In this document: positions 22,257 through 32,715 of the stretch, one piece after another
Layout: every line of letters starts with the position of its first letter
Position numbering within the stretch: the first letter of the stretch is position 1
NCBI GenBank assembly: GCA_001247695.2
Contig: LGRX02035119.1
Location: 1 to 64,000, forward strand
Direction of reading: 5' to 3'
DNA length: 64,000 nt
Source of the DNA: Cymbomonas tetramitiformis
Taxonomy: Eukaryota > Chlorophyta > Pyramimonadophyceae > Pyramimonadales > Pyramimonadaceae
The notes under the pieces: model-generated
Database searches by the model: none
What the model saw: the letters and a program-made list of their open reading frames with translations, nothing else
What the model was told of the DNA's origin: nothing
Translations under genes and position numbers: made by a program

Positions 22257-23711
22257 GCTAAAGCAAGGCTGCTGAGCCGAACTCAGATCTCATTTTGCTC
22301 CTGTGAACTGGCAGCGATCTCTTGTAATATTCTGACATCAAGCACGGGGAGCGTTTCGATACAGGACTGGAATTCGAAAGACAGCGGAAGAGATCAAGAA
22401 ACGCGGTGGTCACGAACACCGAATAAACTGAGCTCAAACTACTGTTAGTTCAAAGACTGCAAAAACTGATTCATCAACATGACCTTTCTACACGCATACC
22501 AGCTCCCGCACTTGCCTCAACCACCCAACAACGCATGTGTGTTCCTGTAAGTGCTATATCCGTTGACACTAGGATTGACACCAGATTAGGCCCTCATGCT
22601 AGAAGACATGTTCTTGGCGGATTCAAGCGGTGCTTGAGATGTAAATACGGCTTTTGGGAGTGCGGTTGGTTTGGTCACCTGCTATCGAAGAGCTTGAGTG
22701 CAAATGGGATTAGGAGTGAAGACAGGTGAAGGCGATAGAACGTGAGCTCATGAATACAACACGCCGTCTCCGATCTTCTCACAACATGGCACTGACTGTT
22801 GGTCGCACAAGCTAGTAACTTTCGTGTATCTTTGTATCTAGTTCTCGAGACTCTCTACACAATATAGTATAGTATATTGTAGTGTATGATGTCGAATCGA
22901 ACGAATATCTCTAATCAGCCCAGCCTAGAGTACGCAGTGCGGGTATGGGTGCGGGTATGGTACACCAGACAAACATGGAGCCAAATAGAAAGAATACTTT
23001 ACTCAGGATCAATCCCAAAAAATCGTCGAAATGGGCTTCACAGACACGAGTGTCGTCTCGGTGTAATGATTCTAATAGATCCTAGGTCGTGGTTGTTGCA
23101 CGCATTTTCAAATTCATCACCACTGTCGAAGTTGCCATGATCACCGACTTGACAAATGCATAGAAGGAGAAACTAAGATGTATCCCAACAACGACAACTT
23201 CTAGGCGGTGAATTATTTTTTTTGAGTCTTGCGCCTCGACATACACGGACGAGCTTAGTGCTGTGGATGTTTGGAGTTATCTTATGAAAAGAGTCTAGGG
23301 TGACACCAGGGTACTATTACTCCGACCACTGTATCTGTTGCTTCTGGCAGAGTTTATAGGCATTCTTAGTCGTGTGCACCCCCGCCGAAGCCGCAGCAAA
23401 GCGGCAAGCAGGTGCACAGGCAGTTGCTTGTCAGCCGGGTGCAACGGCAATCGCGTGACTAGGCGCCGCAAATGCACATTGGAAGACAGCGAGAAAGAAT
23501 AGGCAGCGAGAATGGTTCTGAAATTAGGACGAGTCTTCAAAATTCACAGTCCGGCCATTGAAGTGTTTCATCGGGCAAAAGAACGACCTCCCAAATAAGT
23601 GGAGAGCGATGGATCGTCAGATCTCATCAACCTTGTACTAAATTTGGGAAGCAAGGCAAGCCCACAAGGACTTGCACCCTAGGCTACCATACCTAGTTGC
23701 GGTCCACTAAA
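22257..23711. other. No recognisable gene
   Basis: There is AT-balanced unique-looking sequence without phase-consistent exons. A minus-strand frame at 23295-23540 is Leu/Arg-rich but unsupported. Confidence 0.45.
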
Positions 23712-24105
23712 GTTGGAGAGCGGGTGACCCGCGATGTGGGGTGAGCTACGGTGTGGGAGGGGGGTGCCCTACCTCAAGCCAACGCCCGTCCAACAGTCAC
23801 ACCCGAAGCCGTGGTTGCGCCACCACAGATGTCGCCATCCGCAGCATCCTCGGCCACCCCGCACGTTGCCGTGCCAGTGCACCCTTCCTGCATTCCCCTC
23901 GACACCCCACACGCTTCGGCCACACCTGAATATCTAAACCGCACTGCATCAGGCAACTGGGTGCAGCACGCCACCACCAGGGCTCTGTTGGGGTGCGGAT
24001 CGGGTGACCTGTGATGCGGTGTGGGAGGGGGCGCCCTACCTCAGGCCGGCGCCCCTCCAACAGTCACTCCCGAAGCCGTCGCTGCGCCACCATCCACTTC
24101 GACCT
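23712..24105 (+). repeat. Direct repeat of ~115-bp GC-rich block, ~276 bp apart
   Basis: GTTGGAGAGCGGGTGACC near 23712 and GTTGGGGTGCGGATCGGGTG near 23989 start similar blocks. Each continues with GGTGTGGGAGGGGGYGCCCT, then CCAACAGTCAC, then CCCGAAGCCGT and TGCGCCACCA. This is a partial duplication with no clear gene. Confidence 0.65.
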
Positions 24106-24324
24106 CGTGTTCAACTTGGAGAGTGGCACGTTTCAGCACGTTTCTCCGGAAGACAATGTATCTCGGTGTTCATATAAACTCAAACTTCAAAGGATTCTGT
24201 CTTGCATATCAAGTTTCGAAAACAGTCAAAAATGCAAACTTTGAATTTGATGATGCGCCTCCTAATGACTCAAACCTTCGCACGGTCAAGCCTGCACACA
24301 ATCAGACGGCCCCGGCGCCTGCAC

Positions 24325-24436
24325 AGGGTTAATATATGGGTTAGAGCGCACCGGTAGCTGGCATCTTAGACTCGAACTGAGATTTCCGAACACTCGGTTC
24401 GGCGCTCTATTTTTTAGGGTTTTAGGGTTTTGGAAT
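24325..24436 (-). tRNA. Truncated tRNA-like sequence next to TTTTAGGG units
   Basis: On the minus strand TAGAGCGCCGAA, a CCGAA-CCGAGTG-TTCGG arm and a TTCGAGTC T-loop resemble the 3' two thirds of a tRNA. Position 33 is C instead of U, and no acceptor or box A half is present. At its 5' side, plus-strand 24413-24432 holds two TTTTAGGG units. It is probably a degraded retro-copy. Confidence 0.3.
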
Positions 24437-24967
24437 GCCCATTCCCGAGTTGGAATTATTGGGAACAAGGGTAAGGATAAAACAGCACGCTGAAAGAGCG
24501 GAGTTTCCGATGGATCTATCCATCATCCTTCCTCGTTTCTGAGATTGCCATCGGGCGTGCCGCGCGTTTCGGTGCCCACTCCTCATTGTCCCAAACAACA
24601 CTTTATTTTTTATATCCGTCGAGCGAGTTGCAGAGATACAGAACCAACTCGTTTGTTCGTATTTGTACCTGAAACTAAGAATAACAGGAACACTTCCTCA
24701 ACACCAAGAAACGCACTGTAAGGTTTTCACTGAATACCTTCTTGTGTCGTAATGCAAGTTTAAACAAGGTTGTTGGAAACCTACAGAAGTGTCTATGTCG
24801 GTATTGAAGCAAAGTGAACATAACACACCCTAATAGCCCTGGCCGCAAGCTCCATATGCCCCAGAATAAAATAGTCTAGACGGACTGTTAACAAAATATT
24901 ACTCTATGAAGTAAAAAGCTTGCGTGAAGAATGTGATTTGTCGCTTTGGCTACGCATCCTTATCAAG

Positions 24968-25369
24968 TTACGAACCACGTCTCCAAAAGTTCCACCACGG
25001 CCTATTTGGAGGGTGCTTCAGAGTTACATCCGTGGAGCTACTGGCAACGCTATCAACGGTTGGATCCGTGTCGAGCTTCTCCTTAAGAGGATCTTCCTCA
25101 GCCAGTGGCAAAGTCTGCAATGAGGAATTTTTTATTAGCAAGTAAAAAGTTGAGCACCGTGTTCGATAAACGTCCCTTTCCACGTCGTAAGAATGGATTT
25201 TATTAATGTTCACTGTCCCATCCACAAGAAGGCACGTAAATTCACCAGGCAAGCAAACCACCTCACTTGAGCTAATACTCACCAAGTCGGGTCGGAGTAT
25301 CTGATGGGCGACCGATGCGCCTGCCAGCATTGAAAAAATACCAATTGAGTAAGCCTTCAGCCAACCCAT
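24968..25369 (-). CDS. Brawnin/UQCC6-like mitochondrial complex III assembly factor
   Basis: This two-exon minus-strand gene has exon 1 at 25369-25283 (29 codons) ending at a GTGAGT donor, and exon 2 at 25114-24968 after a TTCCTCATTGCAG acceptor. The 168-bp intron is phase 0. The product is 77 residues. An N-terminal hydrophobic segment containing FSMLAGASVAHQILRPDL joins across the splice to TLPLAEE. The combination A-G-A-x-V-x-H-x3-RPDLT-(L/I)-P is the hallmark of Brawnin (UQCC6), a small inner-membrane microprotein needed for cytochrome bc1 assembly in animals (human protein about 71 residues). The unspliced frame hides this, because the intron is open and separates RPDL from T(L/I)P. The J-protein gene starts 386 bp away in the opposite direction. 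The family call is from motif memory. Confidence 0.7.
   Translation of the reverse strand: MGWLKAYSIGIFSMLAGASVAHQILRPDLVSISSSEVVCLPGEFTCLLVDGTVNINKIHSYDVERDVYRTRCSTFYLLIKNSSLQTLPLAEEDPLKEKLDTDPTVDSVASSSTDVTLKHPPNRPWWNFWRRGS
25115..25282 (-). other. Intron of the Brawnin-like gene
   Basis: The minus strand reads TTG|GTGAGT ... TTGCAG|ACT. It has no in-frame stop, so a naive call would translate through it and give a 133-residue protein. Confidence 0.7.
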
Positions 25370-25755
25370 GGTTACGCAAAATTTTCACCTTCGATCTTCG
25401 CTCGTGTACAAATTACATCACAAACGAAAGCCTGATAAAGATAGAGCTTCAGCTTTTGAAAAGCTACAGTAGAGCTAGATCTATAGAGTGCTTTGACCGG
25501 TGCCTCTACCCTAGGTTCAGGTTTGTCAATCCTGTCGTGTCACGCGACGGAACAGTGCACGAGTGGAACATTCACGAGTACAACATTCAACATATATGAT
25601 AACGATAAGGTAACAGGATCGACAGATGAACAGATGCGCTCAATTCGAATTGAATAGTTGAAACTCGCCTCAAAACTCGAAACTATTATATCATAGTCTC
25701 CTAAATTCATTTTATCTACTTTCGCTTCAAGCAATATTTTCAACCCCTCTATGTT
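25370..25755. promoter_or_regulatory. Shared region between two divergent host genes
   Basis: The 386 bp separate the start codons of the Brawnin-like gene (-) and the J-domain gene (+). No specific element is recognised. The head-to-head arrangement suggests a bidirectional promoter. Confidence 0.4.
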
Positions 25756-28700
25756 ATGGATTCCAATCTATACGCGGTTTTAGACATTCAAGAAGACGCG
25801 ACAGGCGATGCTGTCCGTCGGGCATATCGAAGAATTGCACTTAAGCTTCACCCCGATAAGGTATATAATATGTATTGTTCCACCTGACTCACCTGGTTGC
25901 TTCGTGATACTGCCCAAAAACACAAGATGACCATTTGGTTCTATTCAGCCCGTGGGGCGCGGGTAACGCGTGCACAGAATGGAGGAGTCCGCAGCCCGGA
26001 ATTTGATCGGGTTCAAGCTGCATATGAAATTCTCGGGGATGAGAAACTCAGGCGCGCCGTCTTGCTGTCTCGAGGCAGTGCTTCTTACTTGAAGGAACAT
26101 GTAGATGTCGAAATGCTCAACCAGATGCGTCAAATGCTGTAAAACAAGGCGCCAAGTTCGTACAAATATTGTTGTAGTGACCATTTCGGTTCCAGTGAAG
26201 AGCATGAGAGACACTCCTCTTTGGGACTCGCTTTCCGGTTGCGCTGCTCTTCGCTGCAGATAGAAATGCAACGTGCAGAAACCAATGGCATCACCTTTGA
26301 TCTCCGCGCTTTTCATGAACGACTTGAACCTCGCTGCCTATGCCAGAACCCAGTCTTGGCCTATGAAGCGCGCCACCTAGAGCCCAGACCGCGTCTTTCT
26401 TCTCGATAGTTTTGTCATGCCCAACCTGACGATCGGCAATATTGTTTTAAGACTGAAAAACGTTCCTAACCATCAGGAAAGTGTACGACCACTCCTGGGG
26501 AAGGGTCAGTAGTCTTTGGCGACGTCGGTGGCAGGTGAGGTTCCTCAGCCTCGTGGGCACCATGCGCGAGACCTCTGGGTCTGAAATTGCTGCACTTATT
26601 ACCTGTGACAGTCCGAATTCCGATCTTGATGTGAAGGAGTGAAGGCCAGAGACGTAAGAACTTCCCGACGAGAACCCGGACTGCACTCAAGCACGACACG
26701 ACGCAACCAGTCACGGGGGAGATACCTCTTGCTTAACTTTTATGCTTCCCGCCCTCTTTTGTTGCTGGGTCCTTTGTTAACAGAGCAATCCAGAAGGAGA
26801 CATGGCTGACCGGATGGCCAAAGCAGCTGAGCGACGCCAAGCAGACATGGAGCAGTGGAAGGAACGCAAACGGAGACAGGTCTCTGCGCTGACGTGGCAC
26901 TTATTTCCTCGGGATACGTTTGTGAACGAGCAAGCAAAGCAACCGAAGCAATTTCTTTAATTACGTGTCCACTGGAAACCTGGTCTGATGAAGGTTGCTT
27001 TCTTTCTAAGCTACTAGAGTCGTTGGGTTACTCAGGCTGACGAAGCCAGGCGCCGGGAGAGAGAGGAGGAAGATGCCGAGATCCAGAAGCTGATGGAACA
27101 AGCCAGATTGCAGGCACGCTTTTCCTGCAACTTTTTGTTGCGCCCTTGCAGCCATATATTCGGCACCCTGGCCGTGAATCACCTAACCAGGCCACTATCT
27201 CAGAGTTAAGCACGTCATGTGCATCTGCATGTCGGTCGAAACGTTCATCGTTCGCGGGATGAGGGTCCTTGTGACGAACTTTTCGACCTCGCAGCACGTC
27301 AGGACGCACCTCACAGGATGCCACTCCAGCGCTGCAGTAGTTTTTCCGGGTGCTTTCCGTGCGTGCTTTTGACTCCCTTTAGTGCCGAGGACGAGGACGT
27401 GGCCCGCAGACCGAGGAGTGGGCCGAGCAGTGCACGAACCATATAGAAAAGTGCAAACTGCGAAAAGAAACGGAGGATGCGTGGGAGGACGAGCTCGAGG
27501 TACTTCTACTGTCATCAAGCTTTGCGCCAGGTCTAGCCAAATATTTGGTGCTCTCATCGTGCTGGGTTTGCTGTGAGGCGTGGGCAAAACTGGAAAGCTG
27601 TGCCATGGCATTGCAGCTGCAATGAAAAACCATTTGTGAGATATCCTGACAGATTCTTTTTTCTCGTCGGGTGTATGGTTTCTGAGAAGTTGCGAGGAAG
27701 ATCGTAGCTCGAAAGTCCCTGCGATCGCCGCAACGTATAGAAGATGGTGGCTACTATTCTTTGGTGTCTTTTGCTAAGAGCGGCTTCCATATTAGGCTAC
27801 CTCAAGGCAATTTTGCAACGCCCGCATATCACCTGCCTAAAGCACAAACATCCTAACGGCCACTTCACTACAAGCTGCATTTGAAGTTTGCAATGCCCGT
27901 GCCATTGCAGGACCTAACCCATGAGCTTCAAAAGCGGCGGCAACAAAATATGCAGGTAGCTTACACCGGGCAGAACGCCGGTTCTACGAACTCATTGGAC
28001 GAGTGCACCTATCACAGGAATGAGGGTTAACAATCTGCATGGTGTGCACTCATAGGACGAGTGCGCCTATCACAGGAAGGGGTGTTCAAAATTTGCATGG
28101 TGTGAACTCATGGGATGAGTTCACCTATCACAGGAAGGAGTGTTCACAATCTGCATGGTATGAACTTATGGGACGAGTGCACCTATCATAGGAAGGAGTT
28201 TTCACAAGCTGCATGGTGTGAGCTCATGGGACGAGTGCACCTATCACAGGAAGGAGTGACATGGGAATAAGAAGTGGGCATTTTACACCCAAAGGCTGGC
28301 GAGTGGTTTCAAAGGGACTACCACAGGCAGGGAAGCAGGGAAGCAGGCAGCGAGTAGATTTGGGGGGAAACTGTGTGAAGAGGATATAAAGGGACTATTT
28401 TCTGTCGACTCGCCATATAAATTTATGCACTATAAAATTCTACCTTTACTCGAAGGGCGCGCGCTAAAAGGACTGTTCTTGCTGACGATGCGACATGTGT
28501 CTGGGAAGATGAACTGCACGTGTGCCGCATGTTTGTAAAGCCAAAATGTTTACAAAGAAGAAGTGCTGGGAATGCACGCGCAACAGGACAACTCAGATGC
28601 CAGGGAGAGAGAAAAGCGGCGGGCCCAGGTACGTTCCCCGATATCGCCAAGGGCGTACGTTCATTGACCTGTCACGCACGTGTGTCAAACATGCTGGCAT

Positions 28701-30298
28701 GGTATCTATTTTGAAAAGTGAGTGTTGAAATGTATGACATTCGGAATGCCGACAAAAGTCAGGCTCCGAAGGCGTTGTGTGCATGCAAGAGCATGGTGGA
28801 GCCATACAGTATCCAAGGCACACAAATGCCAACATGTCGAGAACTTGGCCCAAAGCCGATTATATAAATGCCGATGCTCTTGCCAGAGTGCTGAACATGA
28901 GACGAATCCGAGTTGTAGGGGAATCTCTAGAAGCAACTCTGCCTCGTGGCACTTCTCTCCCATGGCTCTACATTAGGCTATAGCCGTGCACACACGCATA
29001 AAATAGTTAGATCTCGGGTTCAAATGCCGCGAACACGGTGCTAAGATGTAAGTACGCACGCATCACGGATTGGGTGGTCGGAAATGTTGGCACACTCTGG
29101 ACTCTTCAGAGCTTATGGATCATCCCAACGAACATGACCACCTGCAAGTGGTTGCAACGTCCGTTATCCCTTTGTGATGTAAGTAATGCATGGTGAAGAG
29201 TTGTTGGGGAGGCAGCCGCTGGTTGGTAAAATTCCGTACCTCAACCGCTCACAGTGGAGTGTGGCCGGGAGTCACACTTTGAATAGTGTGGCAAGGAGTG
29301 GCAGGCTCATCGCAACACTATTTCACAACGTCCCATTGTCCCATTGGCCCACAGAGCCCACAAAGCCGGGTGCCTCTGCAATATCAGTTGTGTGTTGGGA
29401 GGGCCACACATGCAGCTTGAATGCACAGGCAGGGTTTGTGTAAGTTTGGCCGCGGGTTTGACATCTTGCTCACGCGGAGGGTCACTTCAGGACGCTCGAT
29501 GCACCGTGCACAAGCAGGTTGGTGTCGGATGTGGCTTTAGCAGAGTAAGGGTTCGACATAGCGATTTGCATAAGAAGCTAGGTTGCTGACGCCCAGCTCG
29601 GGTTAATTGAACGGTGGATGCAAGCAGCCTTTGGGGAATTGTGTCCTGTGTGCGCATAGACTCGTCTTGCGACGTGTCAAAATGGCTCATTTCTTGGATT
29701 AAAGAGGGTCCTCCGGCATTCATGTAGAGTCGCGCTATGTAAAGTTGGGTAAGTGCATGGATACGCATCATTAGCATTCAAGTGTTCCACATGTGTTCTT
29801 GACTTGTCAGTGATTGATGTCTCAAATGACACTTGGAATAGGACTTCTGATTTCGTCTTTAAAATAATAACTTGGTCATCTTTACATTAGTGTGGAATGT
29901 CCTCATATACAACCTTCAATTTAATTTTACTCTGGTTTACTACAAAGTGACTGGCATGCACCAAGCAACAGAGGCATCCGATACAACCTTCAAGAGCATG
30001 TAATTGTTCAGTGAGCGTTGCCAATAAGTCTACGATTATGTCTTCAAGAAGAGATTGTTGTGGCGATCTGATTTTATGTGTTGATGTTCAAAACTAGGAG
30101 GATCTCGAATGGCTACGAACTGCCTGGGAAAGTGCGCTTGACGATGAGATAGATTCAGATGCAAGGCGGTATGAAAGGGAGCGTACGGACTGCTCGATTC
30201 AGATGGCGATGCAGGAAAATGCTCAAATGCAAGAAGTTGATGACTTGGTTGCACAAGCAAAAGCAGAAATGGAAGCGTTGATGAAAGCCGTAGGATAG
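25756..30298 (+). CDS. J-domain (DnaJ-like) coiled-coil protein, nine exons
   Basis: Exons in consistent phase are 25756-25860, 25978-26051, 26477-26504, 26784-26879, 27036-27113, 27383-27499 (or from 27410), 27911-27955, 28587-28628 and 30098-30298, giving about 261 residues. Residues 1-70 form a J domain: LYAVLDIQEDAT, then RRAYRRIALKLHPDK with the HPD motif that stimulates Hsp70 ATPase, then FDRVQAAYEILGDEKLR-KVYD across introns. The rest is charged coiled coil (EEDAEIQKLMEQARL, then THELQKRRQQNMQ, then EWLRTAWESALDDEI). No zinc-finger or Gly/Phe region is present, so it is a class C J protein, resembling splicing-associated ones only in general layout. Two introns (after exons 2 and 5) appear to use GC donors. 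The true ATG is 25756; ATG 25751 is out of frame. Confidence 0.75.
27980..28260 (+). repeat. 60-bp tandem repeat in a J-gene intron
   Basis: CCTATCACAGGAA recurs every 60 bp (about 28006-28246), five units. Each also contains TGCATGGTGTGARCTCATGG and GGACGAGTGCACC. It lies within the intron 27956-28586. Confidence 0.85.
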
Positions 30299-32715
30299 GC
30301 AACATGTTCAAGATTTACTGTGGCAGTGGAGTCGCTCTCATTGTAGTTTTATGTGGACTTGCAACATGCGATGCGTAAAAACATTTTGAGCACTAAAGTG
30401 TTGTCTCGGTCACTCAACGATGATCGGTGTGTGGATTTCACATCCGCTGCATTTGGAAAGGTATCAACATCGCACAATATATCCAAAGTGGGATTGTAGA
30501 AAAACTTGTCACCAAGTTATATCATCACATTTGCGTCTTGACATGCCCAGGAGTCTAGCATTTTGCAAAGGAAGACGTACAATATTTGGCCTCTTCGCCC
30601 ATTTGTGCCAGCTCTTCCGAGGCACGCTCGATGTCCATCCGACATTCACCATAAATGTTGTCGGCATCAGGACAGACAAGAAAGACTCGACATCGCACAA
30701 CTGTGTGCCGCCATCGTACAACTGTGAAACACTTGAAGTAAGATAAGAGCCGCGAGAAAAGACGCCGTGATGACCACCGAGTGAAGAGTTGTTTGATTAT
30801 GCAAAGCAATGAACATGGTCGGCGTGATCGTGCTTCGTATCGCAAAGCGACTTCAGAAATCTATCACGACTTTTGAATTACTTTGTCACGGTTGGGAGGA
30901 GACTTACCTCCGGTCGAATTCCATAAGGGTGCAGACTTCGTTCCTTGACGTCGCGCGTTAATAAATTACTTTACATATGTCTATGAACAAGGAGACGAAG
31001 AAGGTCAATGGTATGCGCAAGCCATTGGTGGCGGGTACGACGTCTGCAAACGCGCACTCCATAACGGTCTCAAAGAAGCATTGGGAAAGTCTACGTGGAA
31101 CTGGGTTGTGAAATATCTTACATACAACGGCAAGGTGTATTCTAAGTTGGGCATGATCGGGTCTTGGCACAAGAATGTGGTTCGCTTGGTGGATAAGGTG
31201 GTAAGGAACAAAACTGTCAGCGACAAGGTCATTAAAGCGGGCGTGGACACGTACCTCCTTTATGGTAGCTCGCAACTAAAGGGGAGGATCGAGCTGACGC
31301 GGTTCAACTTGTTCGGGAAGGCCGGTATCTTCAGAAGATTCAGGATGCAGAGGAAGCTCGCGAGCTTCCACAACACCCTTAAGAGAATGGTACGCACTGG
31401 GAAGTATGCCTTCGCGACAAACTTCATATCGGACGGGCGTGGGTTATCTGAGGAAAGCTGATCACGCCCGCCCTGGCTGTGGATTGTGATATTTCGAATG
31501 TCCTGTTCCCAGCCTTTAACTCCAAGTTCGGTAAGACAAGGCACGTGGCTCGTGATACGCCACATGCCACTATTCTGTAACATTCTAGCATTGCATGCTG
31601 ATCATTGATTCTTTCAAACGCTTTTTACAAAAATTGCTTTGTGCAGAAATTTCAACAACCAGCTGGCCACTTCAAATTTTGACATCGACCAGATGACATA
31701 CGAGGATTCTGACTTGTCGCGTTGTCGGATGCAAGGCTACTAATCGGTTGTGAAAATGGTAAAGCAATTGTCCGATTAATCGATGATTGGAATCGAATCG
31801 GTTACGAAATTCGAGTATTTTGGGCACAGTCGAATTGATTAATCGGATGATTACTTTCGAAATCGAACGAATCGCCAGTGTTAAAATGCACAAATCAGTT
31901 ACATCGAATCGGTTACGGAATTCGAGTAATCGAATCGATTTCATAACCGGTTTGAACTTTGAAACCGATTACCCTTAGGTAGTAGCCTTGGGCTGCCCAC
32001 ACTTTGCCCGGGGGGGCGACAGGACATCGGGAAGTCGGTGATGGTGGTATCGATCCGCGCGTTACGCCGTTACCCCGACTGCACGATGGTGGAAGTCTGG
32101 GGGGGGGCAACGCTTTAAATTGGAATATTCGCTTTAAATTGGAATTTTTTTTTGAAGGTTAGTGATATGATTTTTTTGCACAAATATGAACTTATTATAG
32201 CCCAAAAATAGGGTGGCTATCATTTTGTAAGTTTTTTTCCTCATACGGAGCGGGTTTTAGACGATTCTTACGCGCGGCTCTTAGGCATATTGAGGAGTGT
32301 TCTAAAATGTTGCATTTGCTATTAGGTAGAGGTTGGAGGTAATCAAATGAAAGTAAAACGGCAAAAACATGCACCTGTTTACCGTATATATCATGTGCCA
32401 TCGTTTCGCTGGCAAAATTTTGCCCAAACCCCCCTCAAACCCTATGCGTTATCACACGTATTTACAAAGGATAGGTAACATATGCAAAGGTCTTCGGTAA
32501 TCGACCCCTTATGGGGTGTGTTATAAGATAGTATGACAGCAAAATATATTTGAAAAAGTAGCACTTGCAAATACGTGCAGAATTCGGGAGGAAATGGCCC
32601 CCATGCGAGCGAAACCCTAAGTGTTACCATAAGTTTAGCGTGTCCACACAACCACGTGTGTACATGCATGGCAATGCTGCAAATATCTACTCTTCACAGT
32701 TCTCCACTAGTGCTT
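30299..32715. other. Mostly non-coding; one unrecognised open stretch
   Basis: 30949-31461 (+) is open for about 170 codons. It has a basic, helical segment (SKLGMIGSWHKNVVRLVDKV and a later FRRFRMQRKLASFHNTLKRM) and resembles a decayed element or an exon lacking its partners; no family is recognised. At 31790-31950 the word AATCGAATCGGTTACG(A/G)AATTCGAGTA occurs twice amid many AATCGAT words. The remainder shows nothing. Confidence 0.4.

Noticed and set aside
24968..25369. Single 133-codon protein
   Set aside because: A GTGAGT donor and polypyrimidine-CAG acceptor in phase split it, and the spliced product matches a known family signature.
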